DNA of 64,000 bases from Tethya wilhelma (lineage: Eukaryota > Porifera > Demospongiae > Tethyida > Tethyidae). Position numbers and translations under genes: made by a program. The DNA lies in the NCBI GenBank assembly GCA_964030475.1, contig CAXIPT010000001.1, positions 22,014,372 to 22,078,371 on the forward strand, read 5' to 3'. The notes under the pieces were generated by a model that was given only the letters and a program-made list of their open reading frames with translations, did no database searches and was not told the origin of the DNA. Below are positions 11,182-22,638 of the stretch, one piece after another. The number at the start of each line of letters is the position of its first letter. Position 1 is the stretch's first letter.

Positions 11182-12899
11182 TTACTTTGGTGGCACTAGA
11201 TTGGCATAAGAGTGGTTTTCAGTGTTATCCACTGGGGATGGAATAAGGTTTGCATAGTCTTGTGTAGGCTGTGTGTAGGACTTTGACCTTCCGTGTAGAC
11301 GGGGTGGAAGGGGTGGAGGTGAGATATCAGATTCATGTATCATTTTGCTCTCGGGTAAGTTGGCCAGTGATGTTGGTTTAGACGCTATCATCTGACTGGG
11401 CACTGATTGTGAGAGTAACCTCGGATCGCACTGCTCAACTGAAGGGGGTGAGACTTTGCTTACTTTTGCTATTTTGACATCTTTTTCTTTGTTCTCATTT
11501 TCAAGAACAATTACATCGAACTTTGTTTTACGTTTTGTTACTTTAGCTGGGACAACTTTACTGACAGTACTTGTATCATTGCTGGTCTGTTTGCATTTGG
11601 GCTCTTTGGAAGGTTGAGCAAGTATTGGGTAGGCAAGTTCAGTATACCCATCCTTAGTGGTTTTGGGTTTAATACGATAGACAGATTTAGTGTTTCTTTC
11701 TTTTTCAAGAATTTGTGTTACATTTCCTTCAGGAGAACTGTGTTGTCTAGTAAGTGCATGTGACTGTAGTTTGCGTGCTGTTCCTTGTTGAAGTTCAGTA
11801 ATTTGATGGTTTTTTAGTTTTACCACCTTTTGAAGTTCTCGAATTTCTTGCTGCATTCTTTCAATCTGTTGATCTTTGTCCTGAATCTGTTTATCCTTTT
11901 CTTTAATCATTTGTCTTTGTGTTTTCTCTTTGTCACGAACTTGTTGCACACTAGAAGCATACTTTCTGTTGATTTCAACTGTTCAAGAGTTTGACAAAGT
12001 TGTTCAGCTATTGGTCTCTCAGTATCTTTGTTCTTTATACAGCTGAGAGCAATTGCTCGGAGAGGGTGGGCTGCAGGGATGAGGCTGATGTGAGATTGCC
12101 GACGTTCCTCTTCAGGGATGTGAACTAATGCTTTCATTTTTTCAAATGGCTCATCAGGACTAGGTATCTCTATGGTTTGAAATCGATCTGTTGGCTTTGG
12201 AAATTGTCGTGTGATGGCTTGTATTGTTAGAACTCCAAAACTGAAACAGTCCAGCTTCTCAGAGTAAACTGGTGGCTCGTCCAGAGCTTCAGGAGACATG
12301 TAGGCTGGTGTGCCTGGACACTGAGTCAGTGATGCAAGTTGAGAAGCTGTAGCATCAGTGAGTGTTGACATCCCAAAGTCTGTGACTTTAGCTCGACTCC
12401 CAGCATTTAGAAGGACGTTGTTACTTGACATGTCTCGATGGATGATTCCATTGGAGTGAAGAAATGCCAGGGCCAATGCTGTGTCATGTAAAATGTTGAC
12501 TTGTAAATGATACAAGACAGTGTTTTGTGGTGTCTGACTCTCTAGGAAGTGGGTGAGGCTCTCGTCCATGAGTTCCATTAGAAGCACAGGTACGTTTGTT
12601 TGTGGATCTCGATACACTCCCAAATATTGTACAATGTTTGGGTGTTTGATGTGACTAAGGAAACGACACTCAGCTTCAAAACGTCGTATTGGTTGGCGGT
12701 GTTCCTTGTCTGGAGGAGAAGCAGGTTCTTGGGCAGGGAAATTTGAAGTAAAAAGAACTGGATAGATCAATTTGGCAGCACATGGCAGTGAGTCACATTT
12801 AACCTTGTAGACAGCTCCGTAGGAACCATGTCCTAGTTCTTGATCTCGAAAGATTTGAACATTAGCAAAACCCAACTCATTGTCTGGACGTTTAGCCAT
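11182..12899 (-). CDS. Protein kinase with coiled-coil, PxxP and ITAM-like tail (one frameshift)
   Basis: Start codon at 12899. The first frame gives 330 aa (12899-11907) with a complete kinase domain: Gly-rich loop GHGSYG (residues 24-29), Lys43, candidate helix-C Glu75/Glu77, HRDMSSNN (154-161), DFG (174-176), GTPAYMSPEA (197-205). The second frame (open from about 11985 to 11182) continues with RDKEKTQRQMIKEKDKQI-type heptad coiled coil, a basic linker, a class II SH3 ligand-like PPLPPR, and two YANL motifs separated by 12 residues, ending VPPK. The two frames overlap by about 80 bp, so one base gained or lost there (about 11907-11980) splits what is probably one ~570-residue protein. No introns. 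HRDxSSNN is typical of TKL-like or sponge-expanded cytoplasmic kinases, so the substrate may be Ser/Thr or Tyr. No membrane segment or signal peptide is seen. The frameshift may be a sequencing error or a real lesion. Confidence 0.85.
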
Positions 12900-13638
12900 G
12901 ATGATTTAATGATCACCTTTTGATCAGTTTACTTTCAAATGCCTTGATTTGTATGAAATGTTATTGTCTGTCAATCTCTGTATTATGTTCCACCTTTAGA
13001 GTAGTACTTGAGCAAGTGTATATATCATTGAATAGTAGAGAAACCAATATCCTGTGTGTGTGCAATAATTAGAAATAAGCTAGATCATGATGGCACATTA
13101 TTGAGAGTATACATCTTCCAACACATTTACATCTCATAGGTTAGTTTAGTACGTATACTAGAAACATTAACAAACCTTTTAATAGTTGAGATTCTCAATT
13201 GAAACAGAGAAAAAGTATATTATAACCACTTAGGTAATGAGAAATTATAAATAAACTATAGTCACTGGTTGCCATGGTTTACTATTAGCCATGCACCCGC
13301 TCAAATCCAATATCAGGTGATTAGTAATATAAGATTCATGGCTATTCTGTAGAATCATGAATCTTTTAAGCATAATTTATAATAGTGGGAGTACTATGAT
13401 GGCAATAATGATGTCACAGTAGCCTCATGAATTTACTAATCATAGCTACATATCTGTATGTTTATTTTGTTAATTACCAGGAATGTTAAAATGAAATTTT
13501 ATTGCATTGAGCCTAGCCTTTTCCTTAGGCCTCTCTCTCCTTGAAAAATGAGGGAGGAGCTTAAGGACAAGGCTATAGCTACAGGTAGACACTAGCTAGA
13601 TTATTATTACAGACATCTTTTTCATGTGTATATCATAC
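12900..13638. other. Intergenic region upstream of the kinase gene
   Basis: AT-rich, no credible open frame or RNA gene. It must contain the kinase promoter, but no clear TATA element or other motif could be assigned. Confidence 0.5.
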
Positions 13639-13647
13639 GTACGGTAG

Positions 13648-15244
13648 GCGATTTTTTTATCTGACATACACTTTTTGGACTTAAAAGATTTTCAGAGCAA
13701 CATCAATTGGAAATGGTCGTCACAATTAAGTGCGCACATACTAGGCATTGGTCCTACTTTCTTATGCAGCTATATTTAGGTCTAGAACTTAAAAACTGGA
13801 TCTGTCTCTGCTAAATCTCTGTGGCTGTCTATATATTATTATTTATTATGTTATATATTATTTTAAACATGAAATAGACAGTCATGCAGATAATTCTTTA
13901 ATGACAGTGCCTGTCTATGATCTGCCGCCATGGCACCAATGCTTAATGTGGCACTGCATGAGTGCAATTTGTATCAAAGAAATTATGTAGGATAGTCTAT
14001 GATGAAATGAATTTAAGCTGCTTGATATGCAGCCATTGAGTAGCTACAGTTCCCCCTCAGCCAGACATAATTATTAAGCTTGCTTACTGTTTGCCTAATA
14101 GCCTTCACCAGGCATCTACCAGGTTAACAACACAATGCAAATGTTATATATAAGCCTTGCCAGGCTGGCAAACTCCATGGCCTAGCTGCTCAGATCAGTT
14201 AAGGCAAGCTCAGAGTTCCTTAACTGAAATCATCACACATGTTGATAATTAATGCTATATCTTACAAACCGTAGCAAGTGTTACCATGGAAACATGCATG
14301 ATGATAGCTATGTCTTCCCTCTACATTTTGACTCAGTCGTAACAGTCATGTGACCAGATAATTATGAATAATTAACAGTTTTTGTAAATAATTGGGTTTA
14401 CCGCTACCAAATACTGTTGCTATGGTTACCAAATTTTCAGACCAGAAGCGTCTTGTAGTGAGGTATCTGAATCTGGGTGGAAACATTGTCTCCGATATAT
14501 GCGCATAAAGAAATTAGCAAAAATGCTGCAAAATTTGGGTGTGCATTATATAGAAAATGGTGTTTTTGTCCCATATCTTTATGCGCATACATCGGGGACA
14601 TCATTTCCACCCAGATTTGGATACTTTACTATTAGATGTTTTTGGTCCCAAAATTTGGTTGCCATAGCAACAGTATTTGGTAGCGGTAAAATGAATTATT
14701 CATAATTTAGTAATTATAATTAAGTGGCAGATTATTCATAAACTATAAGTCACATGACACTTTTAATTGCATTACCATGTAGATTAAAGATGAGATTATC
14801 ATTTCATCAAGTTTCCATGGTAACATATGATTTAATTTAGAAGATACACCATATCACTTTTCGTAGATTTTACCTATTATTATACACTGAGCTTGCCTTA
14901 ACTGTTCTGAGTGGGTGTATGTTATTAGGCTCAGTTAGTACTCTGTTTCAGTTGCATGGTTGAGGCTGGTCAAGTTGGCAGCAACATCTATATGGCTGTC
15001 TTCATGCTTGTGGAATACTAGCTGAGAGCTTGCCACCTATTAAGGTGCATAGCAGTCTGGCTGGTTTAGTAGTGGCAGGCTAAAGTGCGGTGCAGCTGAG
15101 CTCACTGTTAGCTAGCCGGCAGTAGCCTCAGCAAAGTTAAACTCTACGGCCCGGCTATGCAAATACGTATGGTGACCTTTACCAGAGTGTTGACCGCTTG
15201 AAAATTATCTAAGTCCAAAAAGTGTACGTCAGATAAAAAATTGT
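13648..15244. mobile_element. 1.6-kb foldback DNA element with 9-bp target duplication
   Basis: Flanked by gtacggtag at 13639-13647 and 15245-15253. The ends are inverted: left tttttttatctgacatacac, right gtgtacgtcagataaaaaat, extending into ctttttggactta. Further nested inverted pairs lie inside: accgctaccaaatactgttg (14400) against caacagtatttggtagcggt (about 14668), and cagttaaggcaagctc (about 14197) against gagcttgccttaactg (about 14890), so almost the whole element can fold on itself around 14550. It inserted into the left end of a composite MITE that resumes at 15254. No transposase is seen. Confidence 0.75.
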
Positions 15245-15253
15245 GTACGGTAG

Positions 15254-17846
15254 TAGGAATGGGTCGACTGTCCCATAGACACAATACAAAATGTTTATGA
15301 TCATAAAAATCTAGCAAAACAAAATTAAGTCTTCAAACTTGCTCAGAGGCTCTCACTGACAGATTTCCAACAGCATGCTAGGACTAAAACTTACAGAAAC
15401 TTTCCTCAGCACTAGCAGAGAACGCTAGTGGGAAGCCACAATAGTGCCATTTTTTGTTCTGTCTTCATATATACGTACGTACGACGGTACATGCTTACTT
15501 CTTAACTGACTTACTTGAAAAGCATTTCCAGGGAACCAGAATGTGTTGAGCCAACTTTGATAGCATCAAGTAAGAACTTTTCATGAGTACTACATTCTTT
15601 AATACTCGTTGTAATCACAAATAAGCCTAAACAAAAAATAGAAAGCTTTGAAACTTAGAGTATAAATTCATGTACTTCAATGTAGCCATCTTCATGTAGA
15701 GTTCAAAGGTCATTGATTATCCACGTGGTATGCGCATGCGCATTAGCTACTCTAGCAGACAATGTAGCTTCTACTCAGAAAACTCAAGCTTTTTGTAGGG
15801 ACTAACCAGTCTCTAATAGTATCCTCACTGTAGTGTTGAAAAAAGTGAATAAACAAGTAGTAAAAATTTCAAAAAAATAAGCATTGTAGGGATGGGCAAT
15901 GCTGTAAAAAGTATTAAAACAAGGAATAGTCTCAATTTCGGCACATGACTACTTCATTTTTTGTGCCCAAATCTTGGCCTAAATTCCTATTATATCGCTC
16001 GGCTGAAAAGTAGAATAAATTGAGTAAAGCAGGCAGAATTAGAATACCAACCATTATTATGATAAAAATGTGAGTACAAGTACAGATCATTCTTTGAACC
16101 ATTTACTACAATTAGCTATGAGGGATCAAAATGAAAATGAAGTAGTCATGTGCCGAAATTGAGACCATTCCTTGTTTCATTACTTTTTACAGCACTGCCT
16201 ATTCCTACAATGCTTATTTTTTACTACTTGTAGTATCATACGTACGGTAGTACGTATAGTAGGAATGGGCCGACTGTCCCATAGACACAATACAAAATGT
16301 TGGTCACCATAAAAATCTAGTCAAACAAAATTAAGCCTTCAAACTTGCTCAGAGGCTCTAACTAACAGATTACCAATGGCATGCAAGGCTTAAAACTCAC
16401 AGAAACTTTCCTCAGCACTCGTAGAGAGAGCTAGTGGGAAGCCACAACAGTGCCATTTTTGTTCTCCTAACGTACGTACGTACGTACGTACTTTCTAACT
16501 GACTTACTTGAAAAGCATTTCCAGAGAACCAGAATGTGTTGAGCCAACTTTGACAGCACAAAGTAACTCCTTTTCATAGGTAGTACATTCCTTGATACTC
16601 ATTTATATCACAAATAAGCCTAAATAAAAACTAGAAAGCTTTGAAACTGAGAGTATAAATTCATGTACTTCAATGTAGCCATTTGTAGGTAGAGTTCAAA
16701 GGTCATTGATTATCCACGTGGCGTTTAATATGCATGCGCATTAGCTGCTCTAGCAGACAATAGCTGCTACTCAGATAACTCAAGCTTTTTGTAGGGACTA
16801 ACCAGTCTCTGATGGTCTCCTCACTGTAGTGTTGGAAAAAGTGAATGAACAAGTAGTAAAAATTTCAAAAAAATAAGCAGTGTAGGAATGGGCAGTGCTG
16901 TAAAAAGTATCATACGTACGGTAGTACGTATAGTAGGAATGGGCCGACTGTCCCATAGACACAATACAAAATGTTGGTCACCATAAAAATCTAGTCAAAC
17001 AAAATCAAACTTTCAAAGTTGCTCAGAGGCTCTCACTAACAGATTACCAACTGCTTGCAAGTCTTGGAACTCGCAAAAAGTTTCCTCAGCACTCGTAGAG
17101 AGCGCTAGGGGGAAGCCACCATAGTGCCATTTTTGTTCATCTAACTTACGTACGTACGAGGGCAGTGCGGTAAAAAGTATTGGAACAAGGCATGTCTCAA
17201 TTTCGGCACATGACTACTTCATTTTTTATACCCAACTCTTGGCTAACAGTCCAGTTGTTACCTGTCTGTTATAGTTTGCTCCACTGCTTAGCCTACTGAT
17301 TAGTAGGAATTTGAACCAATACAATAATAAGCTACCGCACTATTGTACAGATCGTTGCATTTACGACACTTAGCAGGATCTTAAGGAAGGATCAACCGAC
17401 AAGAATAAAAATGAAGTAGTCATGTGCCGAAATTGAGACATGCCTTGTTCCAATACTTTTTACCGCACTGCCCATTCCTACACTATTTATTTTTTGAAAT
17501 TTTTATTACTTGTTGGAACAAGGAATGGTCTCAATTTCGGCACATGACTACTTCATTTTTTGTGCCCAAGTCTTGGCCAGTAATCTAGTCCTGACTGTTA
17601 TACTCAGTTATTCCACTTTTTAGCCACTGAGTAATAAGATTGGCAAGAATTTGAACCATTATATCATGCGATAAGATGTTCAACTTGAACCATTTACAAC
17701 AATTAACTAAATTAATAATAGCCAGAGGGATCAAAAATGAAAATGAAGTAGTCATGTGCCGAAATTGAGACCATTCCTTGTTCCAATACTTTTTACAGCA
17801 CTGCCCATTCCTACACTGCTTATTTTTTTGAAATTTTTACTACTTG
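15254..17846 (+). mobile_element. Cluster of nested/tandem composite MITEs
   Basis: At least three copies of the ~1-kb composite MITE. First 15254-16233 (body plus palindrome). Second from 16242, whose terminal palindrome begins at 16851 and is cut at 16911 by a third copy (start catacgtacggtagtacgta at 16912-16931). The third is truncated near 17154, followed by the rest of one palindrome (to about 17514) and then another (to about 17846). Repeated insertion near the sequence gtat at element ends explains the array. No genes. Confidence 0.7.
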
Positions 17847-18285
17847 TAATAATAGGAATGGGTCGACTGTCCCATCACTACTGGAGAAACGGATCTGAAT
17901 AGTGTCTTAAACATAGTGCTCAATTCTGTCTGAATAGTATCTGAGCTAAAATATCTGAATACTATGGGAGTTTCGTATGAAAAGTATCTGACACAATGTC
18001 TTAATCATGTCTTAAAAGTATGGGATTCACAGTGGGACATTGTCTGAGTTTTGTATGAAAAGTGTCTGACGCAATGTCTTAATGTCTATTTTTAGCGGTA
18101 CAAATGCATATGTTGCAAAGTCTTTATGAAATTAACATGTATTTCCATATAGTAAACAGCCAGATAGGTATAATATAGACAGGAAGCAAAACACAACTCA
18201 ACCGCATGAAACACAACACAACTCAACTCAATATAAGTAACAGTTACCAATCTATTTCTAACTTAGTCAGTCACCACAGAATGCA

Positions 18286-19105
18286 TCAGTGATACAGCCT
18301 ATCCACAGGATGTCGTTCACGGCGTACACCTCTAAGACTTGCTGTTTCACCCTTTATGTATATGTACTCGGTTTTCCATTCGAAAACATCTCCAATCTAT
18401 AGAGGATTAAGAATAGTATGTTGTTAAATACAATTGGACATTTCAATTTAGTTTTTCAACTCACATTAAGTTTAGTCAGCAAAGTGATGTTATTCTTAGT
18501 TGGCTCGTATAAAGGTATTTCTTCATCGGGGCTGCTTTTGAATAGCTTGGAGAGCCTAACTTCACAGAACATCTCTAAAAAAATGAAATGATCATGCTTG
18601 ATTTTAGTGAGAGGGAGAGATAGAGGGGACTGACCATCTTTCTTTTCCATAATCCCACAAGCCACCTCCTTTGTTTTGTGTATGATAACAACTGCATCCC
18701 TGTACATGTGAGTCGTGTTTATGATTAAATAAGCATGTATAATGGTGCACTTACCCAGTTGAAATCTTCTTCTCTCCTGCACTCTTCGGCTGGTCCTTTA
18801 ATATGAAACATAATGTACATTGATAAAACACACAGGTGACAATTGAATTGCTTACAGATGCTTTGCTAGCTGGTGTCAACTCAAGCTTCTTTGTTGTAGT
18901 CTTTGATGTTTTTGGTTGGTTGGCCTTGACATATACAAATCAGGGAGTAAAATAATGTACGAATGCGCCATGTTACAAAATAACAAACCTTAAGTTTTTG
19001 TTGCACCTTTGCGGAGGTGTACTTAGTTTTCTTGATGGAAGATGTTTTCTTTGTTTTTGCTGGACTCTTTTTTGGTGAAGTTTTAGAGGTAAAGAAAAAA
19101 TACAT
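18286..19105 (-). CDS. Unrecognised six-exon gene inside the CACTA-like element
   Basis: Exons 19105-18989, 18924-18856, 18795-18755, 18699-18635, 18574-18465 and 18396-18286. All junctions are GT/AG and phases are continuous, giving 170 aa. The N-terminus is Lys/Ser/Thr-rich (TSKTSPKKSPAKTKK), like a linker or a nuclear-targeting tail. The C-terminal part contains DAVVIIHKTKEVACGIMEKK and ends HPVDRLYH. The start codon is uncertain: the first exon may belong to a longer upstream transcript, since an exon ending in a stop lies only 31 bp upstream. No family was recognised. It may be a captured host-gene fragment or an element-encoded accessory protein. Confidence 0.55.
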
Positions 19106-19135
19106 GGCCAAATGCAAAACTTTATTGCAAGCATA

Positions 19136-19459
19136 TTATACCATTGGTCGGTGAGATTGATAGTACTTTGCTTGACTCAATATTCGTGATAAAACTCGAT
19201 CAAACCGGTCTTCATGATGGCCAAGCTAGGGGTAAGCAGATACAACCTGTTAAAAGTATGTATGTTTAACCATACACACATGCATGCCAAATGTATGTAC
19301 ATAGAAAACAAGTCCATACCCTGTCCATGATGTATTTACGGACTAATTTGTTTCCTTCATTTTGAAGTTGTCGCTTGTTGAGTTGCTCTTTTGTGACAGC
19401 TTGAAACAAGCCATCGCACTTCTGAAACTGATTATCACTCAAGTTGAGCCTTTCAGGAT
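19136..19459 (-). CDS. 3' exons of an unrecognised gene inside the CACTA-like element
   Basis: Two exons, 19459-19320 and 19225-19136, with GT/AG borders and matching phase. They encode a charged helical segment (NLSDNQFQKCDGLFQAV, then RQLQNEGNKLVRKYIMD) and end in HRPMV followed by a stop. An AATAAA-type signal follows. A further candidate exon around 19591-19690 (VVKQKAELLQNVILQCPL) does not join in phase by the simplest splice, so the 5' end is unresolved. The charged layout is a little like the end of a BEN domain, but this is too weak to name it. Confidence 0.45.
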
Positions 19460-20068
19460 CTTACAACTCAGTGATACAAGACTCACAAGTTATGTTGTGA
19501 TATCTGAGAGTATTTTAATGGGGAATCAAAGTTGATAACAGCTTTACCATCATGAATAACTTCAGTATAGCTAACTAGTTGTAAACTTACCGTCAAAATG
19601 ACTGTTGATCGTAGCGGGCACTGAAGGATGACATTCTGGAGCAGTTCAGCTTTCTGTTTAACAACTATCCTCTTGCTGGATCCTACTCTGTGGCAGCTAG
19701 ATTGTCTCTGCAGAGCTCTACCATCGTTTGGGCCATGTGTGTCTCTCAAAAATTTGAAATTTATTGATCACGTGACCTCCACGTGTAGCGCACATGTCTG
19801 TGGATTCAGATAATCAAGATTCAGATTCAGACATGTTTGAGATCTGTACAAACATCTGAATACTACCTCAGATAAAACTAAGACATTGTTTCTTTTCAAA
19901 AGATATAATTAAGACATTTTAGTTTTGCCTACAAAAATTCAGATATTCCTCGCCAAATGTTCATATACTATTCAGATGAACTTTAGATCTTGGTACACAT
20001 TGTCTTTCAAATTCATATGTACTTCAGACTTTTTTCAGATATCGTTCAGATAAAACCCTCCAGTAGTG

Positions 20069-20905
20069 GCATAGACACCATACAAAATGTTGGCTACTAT
20101 AAAAATCTAGTCAAACAAAATTAAACCTCCAAAGCTGTTCAGAGGCTCTTACTGACAGATCATCTTGTAAGTAGAGTTCAAAGGTCATCCATCCACGTGG
20201 CATTATTATGCACATGCGCATTAGCCTACTCCAGCATAATGAAATGCATAGTAGCTGCTACTCAAGCTTTTTGTAGGGACTATAACCAGTCTCTGATTGT
20301 CACTGTAGTGTTGAAAAAAGTGAATGAACAAGTATTAAAAATTTCAAAAAAAAAAAAAAAGAATTGGAACAAGGCATGTCTCAATTTCGGCACATGACTA
20401 CTTCATTTTTTTATGCTCAACTCTTGGCCGGCAGTCCAGTTTAAGTTGCGTGTCTTATTATGATTTACTTCACTGCTTAGCCAACTGATTAGATTGAACC
20501 AATGCAACAATAAGCTATATGGTACTATAGTAGTACAGATCTTTGCATTTATGACACTGATGATCCATATTAGGGATCAAGAATAAATCAAAAATGAAGT
20601 AGTCATGTGCCGAAATTGAGACATGCCTTGTTCCAATGCTTTTTACCGCACTGCCCATTCCTACACTACTTATTTTTTGGAAATTTTTAATACTTGTATT
20701 GTTATGGTTTACTCCACTGCTTAGCCAACTGATTAGATTGAACCAATGAATATGGTATATTCGGAGGATCCATATACTAGGGATCAAGAATAAATCAAAA
20801 ATGAAGTAGTCATGTGCCAAAATTAAGACATGCCTTGTTCCAATGCTTTTTACCGCACTGCCCATTCCTACACTGCTTATTTTTTCGAAATTTTTACTAC
20901 TTGTT
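20069..20905 (+). mobile_element. Right part of the MITE interrupted by the CACTA-like element
   Basis: 20069-20330 resumes the composite MITE body (catagacaccatacaaaatg). 20331-20697 is its terminal palindrome, and 20698-20905 is an extra partial palindrome ending gaaatttttactacttgt. No genes. Confidence 0.65.
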
Positions 20906-20986
20906 TTATATTACCATCAATACCTGCAATATCAAGCTACATGCTGTAAGTGTCGATCAGTAACTGTTATACTATTTTAATCTCAG

Positions 20987-21073
20987 ATTATGTGTGTGAA
21001 GAGCATGAGAATCCTGCTGACCATTTCTTGGACGTCATCAACAGATGTGAGATCAATCCACAAGAGAAAGGTG
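20987..21073 (+). pseudogene. Orphan ABCG exon (equivalent to exon 7)
   Basis: An 85-bp stretch preceded by tctcag and followed by gtgtac translates as DYVCEEHENPADHFLDV then INRCEINPQEK. It matches exon 7 of the complete gene (25921-26004, [16 protein letters not shown]) at about 83% nucleotide identity by eye. The flanks do not match that gene's introns. No neighbouring ABCG exons occur within several kb on the left. Together with copy A (exons 8-16) it may be another piece of the older, dispersed paralogue. Confidence 0.75.
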
Positions 21074-21117
21074 TACGTGACTAAATCCAGTGTACCAAAA
21101 TATGCTAGTCACACTGC

Positions 21118-22638
21118 AGGCTCCTCCTTCATGAATATTTTCTTCTTTATAATTATTATTATTTTCTTCTTTCTTCTCCTTCCTTATTTATCCCTAGTGT
21201 AACATGTGTACATACGTTACCACTATCTTTGTCCTTCAAGTGTTACAAATGTGTCTAAACTTAATGTTTTCTTACACTATATTTTAAAGAGCTGTTCCTT
21301 AATTGATTCAGTCTCTCAGTCACCTTGTTTCTGTCTAATAAACATGTATACAAATATGGTCACTAACTTCCTTCTGTTTGTACGGTCACTGAAAAGCTAA
21401 TAAATATTATTATTATTATTATTATTTTCGAAGAAAATATTCACGAAGGAGGAGCCTGGGAAAGAGGCTATTATTACAATAGTAAAAATTTCAAAAAAAA
21501 TAAGCAGTGTAGGAATGGGCAGTGCTGTAAAAAGTATTGGAACAAGGAATGGTCTCAATTTCGACACATGACTACTTTATTTTCACTTTTGATCCCTCAT
21601 ATATTATTATATATAGCTATTTTGTCGTAAATGGATGGTTCAAAGAATGATCTCTACTTGAATAGCTAACGAGTATCACAAATCTTATCACTTCGCTAAA
21701 AGTGGAATAAAATATATAGCAGGCAGAGTTAGATTACTGGCCAAAACTTGGGCACAAAATGAAGTAGTCATGTGCCGAAATTGAGACCATTCCTTGTTCC
21801 AATACTTTTTACAGCGCTGCCCATTCCTACACTGCTTATTTTTTTTGAAATTTTTACTACTTGTTCTTTTTCAACACTACAGTGAGGAGACTCTCAGAGA
21901 CTGGTTAGTCTCTACAAAAATACTTGAGTAATAGTATGTGGCTAATGCGCATGCGCATTAAATGCCACGTGGATGAGACAACGACCTTTGAACTCTACTA
22001 GAAAAATGGCTACACATGAAGTACACAAATTTATACTGAAGTTTCAAAGCTTTCTAGCTCTTGTTTTAACACATTTAGGCAGTAAACGAGAGTAAAAGAC
22101 CCTAGTTCGGATGAAAAGAAGTTACTTTGTGTTGTCAAAGCTAGCTCAAATTCTTCTGTTTGTCTGGAAACCGTGTTCAAGTAAGTGGCAGTAAGGAAGT
22201 AAGTGAGAACAAAATTGCGTGGGTGTAACTTTTGACTAGCGCTCTCTAAGAGCATAGATACTATAGTATCTATGCTAAGAGTGCTTTGGAAAGTTTCTGT
22301 AAGATTTAGGCCTTACATACTGTTGGTAATCAGCCTAAAAGAGGCTTAACTTTGTCTTGCTAGATTTTTATGGTGATAAACATTTTGTATTGTGTCTATG
22401 GGGCAGTCGGCCCATTCCTACTATACGTACTACCGTACGTATGATTACAGCATAGATAATATACTCAGGCTCTGGCTATAGCTAGGCCGGAGTACATTAT
22501 CTTATTTTATTGTGCCACTTGGCCTCTTATACAATATCATAGGCAAACATTCTAAACCACACCCACTATTTTTGGATGCTCTCCTCCCATTGCCACGTGG
22601 CACATTCTAGCCACGCCTTTAATTATTGACACAACACA
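21118..22638. mobile_element. MITE-rich upstream region of the complete ABCG gene
   Basis: 21118-21463 is the cccaggctcctccttc-type MITE shared with 5807-6152. 21477-22443 is a complete composite MITE in reverse orientation, ending at tactaccgtacgtatga. The homologous stretch upstream of copy B (about 6170-6190) lacks it, so it is a post-duplication insertion. 22444-22638 is the conserved proximal upstream region shared by both 5' copies (ccacttggcctctt..., acattctagccacgccttta). It probably contains the promoter, but no TATA box is assigned. Confidence 0.7.

Larger units (their letters stand above)
17876..20068. mobile_element. CACTA-like element (2.2 kb) inserted in a MITE
   Basis: Terminal inverted repeat cactactggag (17876-17886) and ctccagtagtg (20058-20068). 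The flanking MITE reads ...actgtcccat on the left and (g)catagacac on the right, so the target duplication is the 3-bp cat (17873-17875, 20070-20072) with one extra G, which fits the CACTA/EnSpm superfamily. Subterminal regions repeat tctgaatag, gtatctgac and caatgtctta motifs in both orientations, as usual for that group. The interior holds spliced coding segments on the minus strand rather than a recognisable transposase. Confidence 0.65.

Noticed and set aside
14499..14705. 68-residue open frame in the foldback element
   Set aside because: Falls on the centre of a palindrome; the arms make chance frames on both strands and no motif is present.
15253..17846. CRISPR-like array suggested by recurring blocks
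   Set aside because: Blocks are 0.4-1 kb MITEs with inverted ends, not 25-40-bp direct repeats with spacers, and the genome is clearly eukaryotic.
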